Below, piece by piece: positions 14,848 through 24,286 of a DNA stretch of 64,000 nt (positions are counted from its first letter, which is position 1; each line of letters opens with the position of its first letter). Under the pieces are notes generated by a model. The model was not told where the DNA came from. It did not search any database and saw nothing but the letters and a program-made list of their open reading frames with translations. A program made the translations under genes and the position numbers. This stretch comes from Paenibacillus sp. PL91. Lineage in GTDB: Bacteria > Bacillota > Bacilli > Paenibacillales > Paenibacillaceae. The stretch spans positions 394,625-458,624 of the forward strand of contig NZ_JABBYG020000005.1 of the NCBI RefSeq assembly GCF_012935325.2, given 5' to 3'.

Positions 14848-17778
14848 GTGGTAAGCAATTTGCGGCTATCAAACATAACTAGGAAAATCGTGCCGGTCGT
14901 TTTGGCATTTTTAATTGTCCTTCCATTTGGCATGAGCGTACGGGCCGTTGCAAATCCAAGCAAAACTTCAACGGACGAACAATTGGAAAGCGGCAGTGAT
15001 ACGAGCGCTTTATTTAATGAACGCAAATATGCGCAATATATTTCGGAGCACGAAGGGGCCGCCAGGCCAGGCAAAGAGATTGTTCTGGAAGCAGCGGATT
15101 ACAGCCGTTTGGATGGAGCTGGATTCGAGAAAATCGATCAATACGAGGGCATGGATGGCACATCGCTGTTGACTGGCGAATCAGGCAAGGCGGATTGGAC
15201 GTTTGAAGTAGAGGAAGCAGGCTTGTACAACCTATCGCTGCTCTATTATCCGATTGAAGGGAAAAGCTCAGCCGTTGAGCGCGCTTTATGGATAGATGGG
15301 GAGCGACCTTTCCGAGAGGCTGCCTTTTTGCAGTTTGACCGGATTTGGGACAATCAAAAGCAACAGATCGTACAGGACAACCAAGGCAATGATTTAAGGC
15401 CAAAGCAAATCGAGAAGCCGCGCTGGAGCGAGAAAGCTTTTCAAGACTCCGACGGCTATGAGAATGAACCTTTTCTATTTTATTTTTCACGCGGCACTCA
15501 TACGATTACGCTGGAATCTACTAGGGAACCGATGGTGATCAAGCAGCTCAAGCTTTACCAGCAGGCTGCGCCATTGCCATACGATCAAATGCTCAAGCAA
15601 TATGATGCAGATGATATAAAGGAAACGGAAGGCCAGATGATTGCCATCGAAGGGGAAGCGTCTAGTGCCAAATCCTCGCCAACCTTATACCCGCTCAGTG
15701 AACGCTCAAGCGCTGCCGTATATCCGTACAGCGCTTCGAAAATAAAGATCAATACGATCGGCGGCTTCAACTGGCGCTTGCCCGGCCAATGGATGGAATG
15801 GGAGATCGATGTTCCAAAGACGGGGCTTTACAAAATGGCCTTTAAATCGCAGCAAAATTTTGTTAGAGGCATTTATTCGACCCGGAAGCTTACCATTGAT
15901 GGCGAAGTGCCCTTTAAGGAAATGGAGAAGATCGCATTCCGCTACAAAAGCGGCTATCGGCTCGATGTAATGGGCGGCAAAGATCCTTACCTGTTCAAGC
16001 TGGAGCAGGGCAAGCATACGCTGCGGCTGGAGGTCAGTCTTGGCGAATTCGCCTCTCTTATTCGGGAGGTGGAGGAGAGTCTTTATAACCTGAATGAAAT
16101 GTACCGGAAAATATTGATGATTACGGGCACGAAGCCCGATGAATTCCGTGATTATCAGCTCGATAAAAAAGTGCCGGATTTGCTTTCGGTATTCGGAGCC
16201 GAAAGCGAACGCCTGAAAGCAATCGCAGCTCAATTGGTGGAATTGTCCGGCCAATCCAGTGACCAAGAAGCGCTGCTCAAGACGATGGCGCTGCAATTGG
16301 ACGAGATGATAAAGGAGCCGGACACCGTTCCAAGAAGGCTGACGGCTTATAAGACGAATACAGGCGGGCTCGGAACTTGGGTACAGCAAGCGAGGCAGCA
16401 GCCGCTTGAAATTGACACCATCTATGTGACCTCGCCGGATAAGAAGTTTCCGAAGAAGGGGATGGGATTTGGCGCAAAGCTGAAGCACGAGGCAACGACG
16501 TTTGTGTCCTCCTTCTTCACGGATTATAACCAAATCGGGAATGTAGCCGAAGATGATGCCGATCGCTCCATTACCGTATGGATTGGCAGCGGGCGGGATC
16601 AAGCGAACACGATGAAAGCGATGATTGACGAAACGTTCACGTCCGTTACTGGCATTAATGTCAATTTGAAGCTGGTTAATATGGGAACGCTTCTCCCTGC
16701 AACGCTCGCCGGCCAAGGGCCTGATGTTGCGATGCAGATCGACAACGATATCCCTGTTAACTTTGCGATGAGGAACGCTTCCGCCGATTTGACCCAATTT
16801 GCAGATTTTGCAGAAGTGAAGGATCAGTTCCGCCCAAGCGCAATCGTGCCGTACAGCTATGAGGATGGCGTATTTGCACTTCCGGAGACGCAAACGTTCA
16901 ATATGCTGTTTTATCGCAAGGATGTGCTGAGCGAGCTGGGTCTTGAAGTGCCGCAAACCTGGGATGATGTTTCCAACCTGCTTGCTGTGCTCAGCAAAAA
17001 CCATATGCAATTTGGTCTGCCAGTCGTCGCACAGGCTGCCGTGCAAGGGCAGAATATCCCTCCCAACTCGATGTATGCAGCGCTGCTCTTCCAAAATGGC
17101 GGCTCCTTCTATCGCGATGGCGGCAAGGAGTCTGATCTGGATTCCCGCGTGGGGATCGAGACCTTTAAGCAGTGGACGGAGTTTTACACAGATTATAAGC
17201 TGGAGCGCGAATATGACTTCGCCAACCGTTTCCGCACTGGACAAATGCCGATCGGCATAGCGGATTATACGACCTATAATCAGCTTTCCGTGTTCGCGCC
17301 TGAAATTCGCGGCATGTGGGGATTCGCTCCTATTCCGGGCACGGTGCAGAAGGATGGAACCGTAAATCGCGAGGTACCAAGCGGCGGCAGCGCCGTCATT
17401 ATGCTGAACAAAGCTGAGGATAAGGATGCGGCTTGGCAGTTTATGAAATGGTGGACGAGCGATGCTACGCAAACGGTATTCGGACGTGAAATGGAAGGGC
17501 TGATGGGCGCTGCGGCACGTTATCCGACGGCGAACATTAAGGCGCTGGACAGTCTGCCATGGCCGGTAGCCGATTATGAAAATTTAAAAGCGCAGTTCGA
17601 ATGGGTGCAGGGCATGCCAGAGGTGCCGGGCGGCTACTTCACAGGACGCCATTTGTTCAATGCCTTCTATAAGACGGTAGTCGGTCAAGTGGAAGCGCGC
17701 GAATCGATCATGGACTATGTCCAGTACATGCAGGATGAAATTAGGACGAAACGAAAAGAATTTGGTTTACCGCAATAA
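14848..17778 (+). CDS. Large extracellular binding protein with two N-terminal beta-sandwich modules
   Basis: At 976 residues this is about twice the usual size. A signal peptide without a lipobox Cys covers about residues 1-35. Two related beta-sandwich regions follow (about 79-245 and 265-408). Each contains a pattern like WTFEVEEAGLYNLSLLYY or WEIDVPKTGLYKMAFKS, as in CBM35/CBM6-type carbohydrate-binding domains. A helical segment (about 410-500) precedes a family 1 solute-binding domain (about 575-976; SITVWIGSGRDQ, FNMLFYRKDVLSELGLEVPQTWDDV). It could bind polymer or long oligosaccharide and pass it to the permeases just behind it. GTG 14848 has AAGGAGG 7 bases upstream. With no lipid anchor, how it stays at the cell is unclear. 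Confidence 0.85.
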   Translation: MVSNLRLSNITRKIVPVVLAFLIVLPFGMSVRAVANPSKTSTDEQLESGSDTSALFNERKYAQYISEHEGAARPGKEIVLEAADYSRLDGAGFEKIDQYEGMDGTSLLTGESGKADWTFEVEEAGLYNLSLLYYPIEGKSSAVERALWIDGERPFREAAFLQFDRIWDNQKQQIVQDNQGNDLRPKQIEKPRWSEKAFQDSDGYENEPFLFYFSRGTHTITLESTREPMVIKQLKLYQQAAPLPYDQMLKQYDADDIKETEGQMIAIEGEASSAKSSPTLYPLSERSSAAVYPYSASKIKINTIGGFNWRLPGQWMEWEIDVPKTGLYKMAFKSQQNFVRGIYSTRKLTIDGEVPFKEMEKIAFRYKSGYRLDVMGGKDPYLFKLEQGKHTLRLEVSLGEFASLIREVEESLYNLNEMYRKILMITGTKPDEFRDYQLDKKVPDLLSVFGAESERLKAIAAQLVELSGQSSDQEALLKTMALQLDEMIKEPDTVPRRLTAYKTNTGGLGTWVQQARQQPLEIDTIYVTSPDKKFPKKGMGFGAKLKHEATTFVSSFFTDYNQIGNVAEDDADRSITVWIGSGRDQANTMKAMIDETFTSVTGINVNLKLVNMGTLLPATLAGQGPDVAMQIDNDIPVNFAMRNASADLTQFADFAEVKDQFRPSAIVPYSYEDGVFALPETQTFNMLFYRKDVLSELGLEVPQTWDDVSNLLAVLSKNHMQFGLPVVAQAAVQGQNIPPNSMYAALLFQNGGSFYRDGGKESDLDSRVGIETFKQWTEFYTDYKLEREYDFANRFRTGQMPIGIADYTTYNQLSVFAPEIRGMWGFAPIPGTVQKDGTVNREVPSGGSAVIMLNKAEDKDAAWQFMKWWTSDATQTVFGREMEGLMGAAARYPTANIKALDSLPWPVADYENLKAQFEWVQGMPEVPGGYFTGRHLFNAFYKTVVGQVEARESIMDYVQYMQDEIRTKRKEFGLPQ

Positions 17779-17794
17779 TGGGGGAGGGTCAAGC

Positions 17795-18700
17795 ATGCAA
17801 AATTGGTGGAGCCTGAAGTTGCGGGAAGTGAAAGCCAATAAGCATTCGTATATTTTGCTGGCGCCATACATGGTGTTGTTCGCCGTCTTTACGATATTGC
17901 CAGTCATTATTTCGATTGTGCTGAGCTTTACGTATTTTAATATGCTGGAATTTCCGAAATTTATCGGCTGGCAAAACTATACCCGCCTGTTTCTAGAGGA
18001 TGACGTCTTTTTGATTGCGGTGAAAAACACGATATTGTTCGCTGTTATTACCGGTCCGATCAGCTATATCGCTTGTTTTGTGTTCGCATGGATTATTAAT
18101 GAGCTCTCGCCGAAGGTTAGAGCGGTCATGACGCTCGTTTTTTACGCGCCTTCCATATCCGGAAACGTATTTTTTATTTGGCTCATGATCTTCTCCGGCG
18201 ACCGCTACGGCATAGCTAACGGATTGCTGCTCAAATTAGGCTTTATTTTAGAACCGCTGCAGTGGCTGAAGACGGAAGCTTATATTATGCCGATCATCAT
18301 TCTTGTCCAATTATGGCTTAGCCTTGGCACCGGCTTTCTCGCTTTTATTGCCGGACTGCAAACGGTCGACAGCACCTTGTATGAAGCGGGCGCGGTGGAC
18401 GGCATCAAAAACAGATGGCAGGAGCTTTGGTATATTACGCTGCCCTCCATGCGGCCGCAGCTTATGTTCGGAGCGGTCATACAGCTAACAACCGCGTTCG
18501 CCGTAGCGGATGTGTCGATTGCGCTTGCTGGGTTTCCGAGCGTCAACTACGCAGCAGAAACGATTGTTACGCATCTAATCGATTTCGGAACTACCCGATT
18601 CGAAATGGGATATGCATCCGCAATCGCTACCGTGTTGTTCATGATCATGGTGGGATCCAATCTGATCGTCCAAAAACTTCTTCGCAAGGTGGGTGAATAA
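17795..18700 (+). CDS. Sugar ABC transporter permease (MalF type), pair 1
   Basis: A 301-residue permease with six membrane helices and the EAA loop (YEAGAVDGIKNRWQELWYITLP) that docks on the ATPase. It matches the MalF/UgpA group of the carbohydrate uptake transporter family. The frame opens at 17717, but ATG 17795 with GGGGGAGGG upstream gives the normal N-terminus. It forms a pair with the next gene. No ATPase gene lies in the locus, so a shared MsmX-type ATPase elsewhere is expected. Confidence 0.92.
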   Translation: MQNWWSLKLREVKANKHSYILLAPYMVLFAVFTILPVIISIVLSFTYFNMLEFPKFIGWQNYTRLFLEDDVFLIAVKNTILFAVITGPISYIACFVFAWIINELSPKVRAVMTLVFYAPSISGNVFFIWLMIFSGDRYGIANGLLLKLGFILEPLQWLKTEAYIMPIIILVQLWLSLGTGFLAFIAGLQTVDSTLYEAGAVDGIKNRWQELWYITLPSMRPQLMFGAVIQLTTAFAVADVSIALAGFPSVNYAAETIVTHLIDFGTTRFEMGYASAIATVLFMIMVGSNLIVQKLLRKVGE

Positions 18701-18704
18701 AATC

Positions 18705-19571
18705 ATGACCTTCTCGTTTCGTATCCGCAAGAAACGGGTGAACCGATCGTTCTGGGGCAGCTTCTCCCTTTTCCTATTGCTTGCGGTGTTCGGCGCATTC
18801 ATGATCTTGCCGCTCATCTACGCCATCAATAACGCTTTCAAGCCGCTCGATGAAATTTTCATGTTTCCGCCGACGCTTTTTGTTCGCAATCCCACGATGA
18901 ACAATTTTGTTGATCTGATGGGCTTGCTCGGCAATTCATGGGTGCCGTTCTCGAGGTATATTTTTAACACCGTATTTATTACGGGCATGGGAATTATCGG
19001 GCATGTGCTGCTCGCCTCGGCTGCAGCCTATCCGCTTGCTAAGCACAAGTTTCCCGGCAAAAACATGATGTTCGGGGTAGTCGTTCTATCCTTGATGTTC
19101 ACACCTGCGGTCACAGCCATTCCGACGTACATGATCATGTCCTGGCTCGGCTTAATTGATACGTATTGGGCGGTCATCATACCGGCATTCGCGTATTCGC
19201 TTGGCTTGTACTTAATGAAGCAATTTATGGAGCAAATTCCCGATGTGCTGCTTGAGGCAGCCAAAATCGACGGTGCGAGTGAGTACCGGATTTTCTGGAC
19301 GATCGTGATGCCTAACGTGAAGCCGGCTTGGCTCACGCTTATCATTTTGCTGTTTCAAATGCTTTGGGGCAGCGATGGGAACGGGTTCATCTACAGCGAG
19401 CAGCTGAAGTCGCTGCACTTTGCCGCCAATCAAATCGTACAGGGCGGTATCGCTCGTGCCGGTGCAGCCGCTGCTGTAGCGCTTATTCTGATGAGCGTTC
19501 CGATCACCTTGTTTGTATTCTCGCAAAGCCGAATCATAGAGACGATGGCAACTTCAGGAATGAAAGATTAA
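18705..19571 (+). CDS. Sugar ABC transporter permease (MalG type), pair 1
   Basis: A 288-residue partner permease with six membrane helices and an EAA loop (LEAAKIDGASEYRIFWTIVMP). The frame begins with GTG 18693, but that GTG lies inside the AAGGTGGGTGA ribosome-binding site; ATG 18705 is the likely start. It begins 4 bases after the first permease and would form the membrane channel with it. Confidence 0.92.
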   Translation: MTFSFRIRKKRVNRSFWGSFSLFLLLAVFGAFMILPLIYAINNAFKPLDEIFMFPPTLFVRNPTMNNFVDLMGLLGNSWVPFSRYIFNTVFITGMGIIGHVLLASAAAYPLAKHKFPGKNMMFGVVVLSLMFTPAVTAIPTYMIMSWLGLIDTYWAVIIPAFAYSLGLYLMKQFMEQIPDVLLEAAKIDGASEYRIFWTIVMPNVKPAWLTLIILLFQMLWGSDGNGFIYSEQLKSLHFAANQIVQGGIARAGAAAAVALILMSVPITLFVFSQSRIIETMATSGMKD

Positions 19572-19584
19572 GGGGGGATAGCGC

Positions 19585-21078
19585 TTGGCAGCGAAAAAAT
19601 GGCTTCTCGTGGTTGCGGTGGCATCCCTATTGTTTGTACATGCTGCGCCAGTGCCGGCGTTCGCATCGTCAACGCCTTATGAGAGCTACAACTATAATTA
19701 TTGGGAAGAAGCGGTGCCTGCCCCAGCGGCCTATATTCCGGGTCGTACGATATCGGGTTCAGATCTTGGCATCGGCGAATTTCTGGAGCCTGCCGATATG
19801 GTCGTTGCAGGCAGCGGACTCATCTATATTGTGGACAGCGGCAACGGCCGGATTGTGTGTGTGGACGACCAGTGGAAGGTGCAAAGCGTCATTACGGGGT
19901 TCGACAACGCAGGCAAAGCGGATAGCTTCAAAAACCCGTCCGGCTTGTTCATCGACGACGAGAGTAATCTTTATGTGGCAGATACGGATAATGGACGCGT
20001 CGTCGTCCTGACGAAGGATGGAGACTTGCTCCGCTTGATAGAGAAGCCGCAATCCGATATTTTGGCGAGTGACTTCAAATTTAATCCGTTGAAGGTGACG
20101 GTGGACAAGGCTAAGCGGGTTTATGTCGTAGCCAAAGGCGTATATGAAGGCATCATGCAGTTTGACGAAAACGGCAGCTTTATTGGCTATGTAGGGACAA
20201 ACAAAGTGAAACGCGACTATACGGAGTTTTTGTGGCGTTTTCTGTCAACGAAGGCACAGAAGGCTCAAATGGTGCTCTTTATCCCAACGGAATTTTCAAA
20301 TATCGATATTGACGCAAAAGGCTTCGTCTATGCGACGAATATTGATCCTGACTCCAGGGAGCCGGTTAAACGGCTTAATCCTTCGGGCGAGGATGTGCTG
20401 AAGCGCTTCGGTTATTTCGATGTAAGAGGGGATATTCTGTTCCGCAGAGTGGTTGGCCCCTCCAAGCTGATCGACGTAAAGGTGCAGGAGAATGGCAGGT
20501 ACAGCGTGCTCGATGCCAATCAAGGCAAGGTGTTCACATATGATGACGAAGGCAATCTCCTCTATGTGTATGGCGGAAAAGGCAATCAGACGGGTACCTT
20601 CAAAATACCGGTAGCGATTGAGAGCTCGGGACAAAATCAGCTAGTGCTCGATCGGGGGAAAAGCAATATCGTCGTATTTGAGCCTACGAAATTTGGCTCG
20701 AGCGTCAATGAGGCTATCGGGCTTCACTATAACGGCGAGGATAAGCTGGCAGTACCGATCTGGCAGGAAGTGCTTCGGTTGAACGCCAACTATGATATCG
20801 CGTATATCGGTATCGGCAAATCGTTGTTAATGGAGAAACGAAATGGCGAAGCGCTTGAATACTTCAAGCTTGGCATGGATCGCGACGGCTATTCCGTCGC
20901 CTACAAGCGGTATCGCAGAGAAGTGATGAAGGAGCATTTTGGGACGTTCCTGACAGTGCTATTGATCCTGGCAGCCGCATGGGGCGCATTCAAGCTGGTT
21001 AGCTCTCGGAGACAGAAGCGAATGCTGACGATGCCCGGTTTTGCCGCGCAAAGCATGAAGGGGGAGAAAACGCCATGA
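19585..21078 (+). CDS. Secreted/membrane-tethered NHL-repeat propeller protein
   Basis: A 497-residue protein with an N-terminal signal peptide and NHL-type propeller repeats (LYVADTDNGRVVVL; IYIVDSGNGRIVCVD) over about 60-360. A TPR-like helical segment follows (about 375-435, AIGLHYNGEDKLAVPIWQEV). A C-terminal membrane helix (about 452-472) and a basic tail complete it. The propeller should face outside with the tail inside. Function is unknown. It is locked in the transporter operon, TTG start with AGGGGGGAT 6 bases upstream, and overlaps the following YIP1 gene by 4 bases, which suggests the two act together. Confidence 0.8.
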   Translation: MAAKKWLLVVAVASLLFVHAAPVPAFASSTPYESYNYNYWEEAVPAPAAYIPGRTISGSDLGIGEFLEPADMVVAGSGLIYIVDSGNGRIVCVDDQWKVQSVITGFDNAGKADSFKNPSGLFIDDESNLYVADTDNGRVVVLTKDGDLLRLIEKPQSDILASDFKFNPLKVTVDKAKRVYVVAKGVYEGIMQFDENGSFIGYVGTNKVKRDYTEFLWRFLSTKAQKAQMVLFIPTEFSNIDIDAKGFVYATNIDPDSREPVKRLNPSGEDVLKRFGYFDVRGDILFRRVVGPSKLIDVKVQENGRYSVLDANQGKVFTYDDEGNLLYVYGGKGNQTGTFKIPVAIESSGQNQLVLDRGKSNIVVFEPTKFGSSVNEAIGLHYNGEDKLAVPIWQEVLRLNANYDIAYIGIGKSLLMEKRNGEALEYFKLGMDRDGYSVAYKRYRREVMKEHFGTFLTVLLILAAAWGAFKLVSSRRQKRMLTMPGFAAQSMKGEKTP

Positions 21079-21695
21079 AGCAGGATTTCATTAAGTTTCC
21101 GCTGCACCTGATTGTCCATCCATTTGACGGCTTCTGGGATATGAAATATGACGGCAAAGGCAAAGTGCGGGTAGCTCTAGTTATACTTGCGCTAGTTGTG
21201 ATCTCTATCATTTTGCAAAATCAGTTCGCGGGTTTTCTAGTTAACTATAATGATCCTCGTTATTTGAACAGCATCACGCAGCTTCTCACAATCGTATTTC
21301 CATTCTTTCTGTGGTGCGTTTCCAACTGGGCGATCACAACCTTAATGGATGGGGAAGGGAAGTTTAAGGAAATCGTTATGGCAACGGGCTATGCGCTCGT
21401 TCCCATCGTCCTCCTTTACGTGCCGATCACTGTCGCAAGCCGGTTTATGGTCGAGGAAGAGACTGCTTTTTATTATTTGGTCATTTCGATCTCCTCCATC
21501 TGGTTTGTAGCGCTTCTCTTTGTCGGTACGATGACTGTACATCAGTATACGGCGTTCAAGACGATCATGACGATGATTCTAACCGTCATTGTGATGGGCA
21601 TCATCGTTTTTCTAGGCACGCTGGTGATGAGTATGATGCAGCAAATATACGAATTTATCGTTAACATTTATCGAGAAATTATTTTCCGTACGTAG
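21075..21695 (+). CDS. YIP1-family integral membrane protein
   Basis: A 206-residue protein with about five membrane helices. The N-terminal cytosolic part (FIKFPLHLIVHPFDGFWDMK) and the helix layout match the bacterial Yip1 domain family (PF04893). The family has no settled bacterial function. It is translationally coupled to the NHL protein before it (ATGA overlap) and is 14 bases from the DUF5696 gene behind it. The trio sits between two permease pairs, pointing to a joint envelope role in sugar capture or sensing. Confidence 0.8.
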   Translation: MKQDFIKFPLHLIVHPFDGFWDMKYDGKGKVRVALVILALVVISIILQNQFAGFLVNYNDPRYLNSITQLLTIVFPFFLWCVSNWAITTLMDGEGKFKEIVMATGYALVPIVLLYVPITVASRFMVEEETAFYYLVISISSIWFVALLFVGTMTVHQYTAFKTIMTMILTVIVMGIIVFLGTLVMSMMQQIYEFIVNIYREIIFRT

Positions 21696-21709
21696 AGGAG
21701 GCCGCAACC

Positions 21710-24286
21710 GTGAGAAAACGAAAAATGCTGTTTGCGGTGCTGGCCTGCGCCGCAGCAATCATTATCCTTGCCGCTACACTGCTGCTGACGAATCGTGGCG
21801 TGCGGGCAATCGATGCAGCCGCTTATCTGAATCCAACCATAGACATGGAAGCTGGCAGCGAGCTGAAGGTGCTGTCTGACTCGTCGGCAGGCGTGCCTGG
21901 CATGAAGCTTGTGGCGGACAACTCCGAATTATCGCTCTACTACAGCCCGGACACGACGGAAATAGCGGTGAAGGATAAACGCCAAGGCGAGGTGTGGTAC
22001 AGCAATCCGGTTAATCGGAGCGATGACAAAATCGCCTCGGCGTTCGAGAAAGAGGTATTGTCCTCGCAAATAACGGTGCTATTCCGGGACACTGTCGGCA
22101 CATTGGACAATTTTACGAACTTTGCCCGAAGCGTCAGCGCGAAGCAGTTTACAGCCGAAAGCATTGAGAACGGCATCCGGATTACGTATACGATTGGCGA
22201 CATGTCACTCGGCATCGATGCGCTGCCGAAGTTCATTAGCAAAGCCCGTCTGGAAGAGAAGGTGCTGTCCAAGCTGGATGAAACTTCAGCGAAGTACGTG
22301 TCCGTACGCTATTATCCGAGTGCGGCGAACCCGGAAGTCTTGGAGCGTCTCGATGAGCAGATCTCCAAGCAGCTAGTACTAAACAAGATGATGGCTGCTT
22401 TCCAGAAGGCGGGATATACCGAGGAGGATCTCGCCTACGACAACGAGGAGAACGGGGCTGGGGAAGGAAGCCAGTCGTCCAAGCCAAACTTCGTTATTCC
22501 ATTGGAATATCGTCTTGATGGAGACTCCCTTGTCGCTTCCATTCCGGTCAAGCAGGTGAAGGAGAGCGCGAACTACCAGATTCGCAGCATCGAGCTGCTC
22601 AACTTCTTCGGCGCAGCAGGCTCGGAGCAAGAAGGCTACATGTTCGTGCCGGACGGCTCGGGCAGCCTTATTCATTTGAACAACGGCAAAGTGAAGGAAG
22701 AGCAGTATGTGCAGAAGGTGTACGGCTTCGACCCGAACGACAACAGCTTCAGACGCGGACAGGTGAGCGAAAGCGCCCGCATACCGGTATTCGGCATGAA
22801 GGCAGGAAGCTCTGCATGGTTTGCCGTCATTGAGGAAGGAGACGGTATAGCGAGCATAGCGGCCGACATTAGCGGCAAAAAAAATGCCTATAACTACGTG
22901 CACAGCAGCTTTGCTCTGCGCGGCGAGGATGAGCTTGAGCTGTATACCGGTGCTACCATTCAAGAAATTCAGCTGCTTAACGAAGAGATTTACCAAGGCG
23001 ATATTAAGGTTCGGTACAGCTTCTTGGCACCTGATAAAGCTAGCTATTCAGGAATGGCAGAGCTTTACCGCGATAGACTTGTAGAGGAGAAGGCGCTAGA
23101 GCCGCTGAAAGCAGGAGAGGATATCCCTTTCTACCTTGATATCGTAGGGGCAGTCGATAAACAAAAATCATTTCTAGGCGTGCCGTATCGCTCGGTTATC
23201 TCCATGACGACATTTGATGAAGCTGCTCGAATGGCCGCGGAAATGAAGCGGGACGGCGTAAATCGATTGCTTATGCGCTATACGGGCTGGTTCGGCAAGG
23301 GCGTCAACCACAAAACGCCGGTTAAATTAAAAACGGACAGCGTGCTTGGCAGCAAGTCTGATTTGATGAAATTGTCTAAGCAGCTGGAGCAAGCCGGCGG
23401 TACATTGTTCCCGGATGTCGCCTTCCAGCATATCTATCACGATGATGGCGGCTTTACGCCTTCCTCCGATGCGGCGCGGTTCGTGACACGCGAGCAAGCG
23501 GAGCTGTATCCGTTCAACCGGGCTTTGAACCGGATGGATATGTCACTGGGAGCCTATTATTTGTTATCACCAGCAAAGCTTCCCTATTACGTGGATACGT
23601 TCATGAAAAAGTACGAGCCTCTCGAGATGAAGGGTATAGCCCTTCGCGATCTTGGCAGCGTACTGAGCTCAGACTATAGGGTCAGCCGCGTCATTCAACG
23701 GGAAACGGCCAAGCATATCGCCATGGAGCAGCTTGAGGCGATCGATAAAGGAATTGAGAACACGATGCTAACAGGCGCGAATGCTTATGCATGGCCGTAC
23801 GCAGACCATCTTGTTAATGTGCCGACAGCATCCAGCGGTTTCAATATTACAGATGAAGAAGTGCCATTCTATGAAATGGTCGTTCACGGTTATATGGATT
23901 ACGCCGGCAGCGCGGTTAATTTGAGCGATGAGCAGGATTTGAAGAAGCAGCTCCTTCGCTCGCTTGAGCTTGGCGCGGCACCTTATTTCTCGTGGACGTT
24001 TGAGCCGTCTTCGAAGCTGAAGTTTACCCCATTCGATACGATGTATTCTACGTATTACAAGGACTGGTACGAGCAAGCGCTGTCCATGTACAAGGAGGCG
24101 AATACGGCTCTCTCAGCGGTTAGAAATGAACAAATGGTCAATCACACGCGCCTCCAAGAGGGCGTAGTGAAAGTGGAGTATTCGAATGGAACAACGATCA
24201 CGGTCAACTATACGGATAAACCCGTTGCCGTTGACGGAAATACGGTCGAAGCCGGGCATTATAGAATCGGAGGCGAGCGCCCATGA
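21710..24286 (+). CDS. DUF5696 protein, possible uncharacterised glycoside hydrolase
   Basis: An 858-residue protein with one N-terminal membrane helix (about 6-26) as signal or anchor, the rest outside. Residues about 60-330 look like a beta-sandwich similar in layout to the N-terminal domains of GH31/GH101-type enzymes (LSLYYSPDTTEIAVKDK; MFVPDGSGSLIHLNNG). Residues about 470-790 read like a TIM barrel (FYLDIVGAVDKQKSF; LLMRYTGWFGKGVNH; MKGIALRDLGSVLSSDY; YAWPYADH). A small C-terminal beta domain ends the chain. The family label is from memory and the hydrolase idea is inferred from the fold pattern and context. Start GTG 21710 has GAGGAGG upstream. It overlaps the next permease gene by 4 bases. 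Confidence 0.75.
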   Translation: MRKRKMLFAVLACAAAIIILAATLLLTNRGVRAIDAAAYLNPTIDMEAGSELKVLSDSSAGVPGMKLVADNSELSLYYSPDTTEIAVKDKRQGEVWYSNPVNRSDDKIASAFEKEVLSSQITVLFRDTVGTLDNFTNFARSVSAKQFTAESIENGIRITYTIGDMSLGIDALPKFISKARLEEKVLSKLDETSAKYVSVRYYPSAANPEVLERLDEQISKQLVLNKMMAAFQKAGYTEEDLAYDNEENGAGEGSQSSKPNFVIPLEYRLDGDSLVASIPVKQVKESANYQIRSIELLNFFGAAGSEQEGYMFVPDGSGSLIHLNNGKVKEEQYVQKVYGFDPNDNSFRRGQVSESARIPVFGMKAGSSAWFAVIEEGDGIASIAADISGKKNAYNYVHSSFALRGEDELELYTGATIQEIQLLNEEIYQGDIKVRYSFLAPDKASYSGMAELYRDRLVEEKALEPLKAGEDIPFYLDIVGAVDKQKSFLGVPYRSVISMTTFDEAARMAAEMKRDGVNRLLMRYTGWFGKGVNHKTPVKLKTDSVLGSKSDLMKLSKQLEQAGGTLFPDVAFQHIYHDDGGFTPSSDAARFVTREQAELYPFNRALNRMDMSLGAYYLLSPAKLPYYVDTFMKKYEPLEMKGIALRDLGSVLSSDYRVSRVIQRETAKHIAMEQLEAIDKGIENTMLTGANAYAWPYADHLVNVPTASSGFNITDEEVPFYEMVVHGYMDYAGSAVNLSDEQDLKKQLLRSLELGAAPYFSWTFEPSSKLKFTPFDTMYSTYYKDWYEQALSMYKEANTALSAVRNEQMVNHTRLQEGVVKVEYSNGTTITVNYTDKPVAVDGNTVEAGHYRIGGERP

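Noticed and set aside
15706..17472. 588-residue open frame on the minus strand
   Set aside because: It lies wholly opposite the large binding-protein gene, has no ribosome-binding site or recognisable domain, and reads like a codon-bias shadow (rich in His, Arg, Ile).
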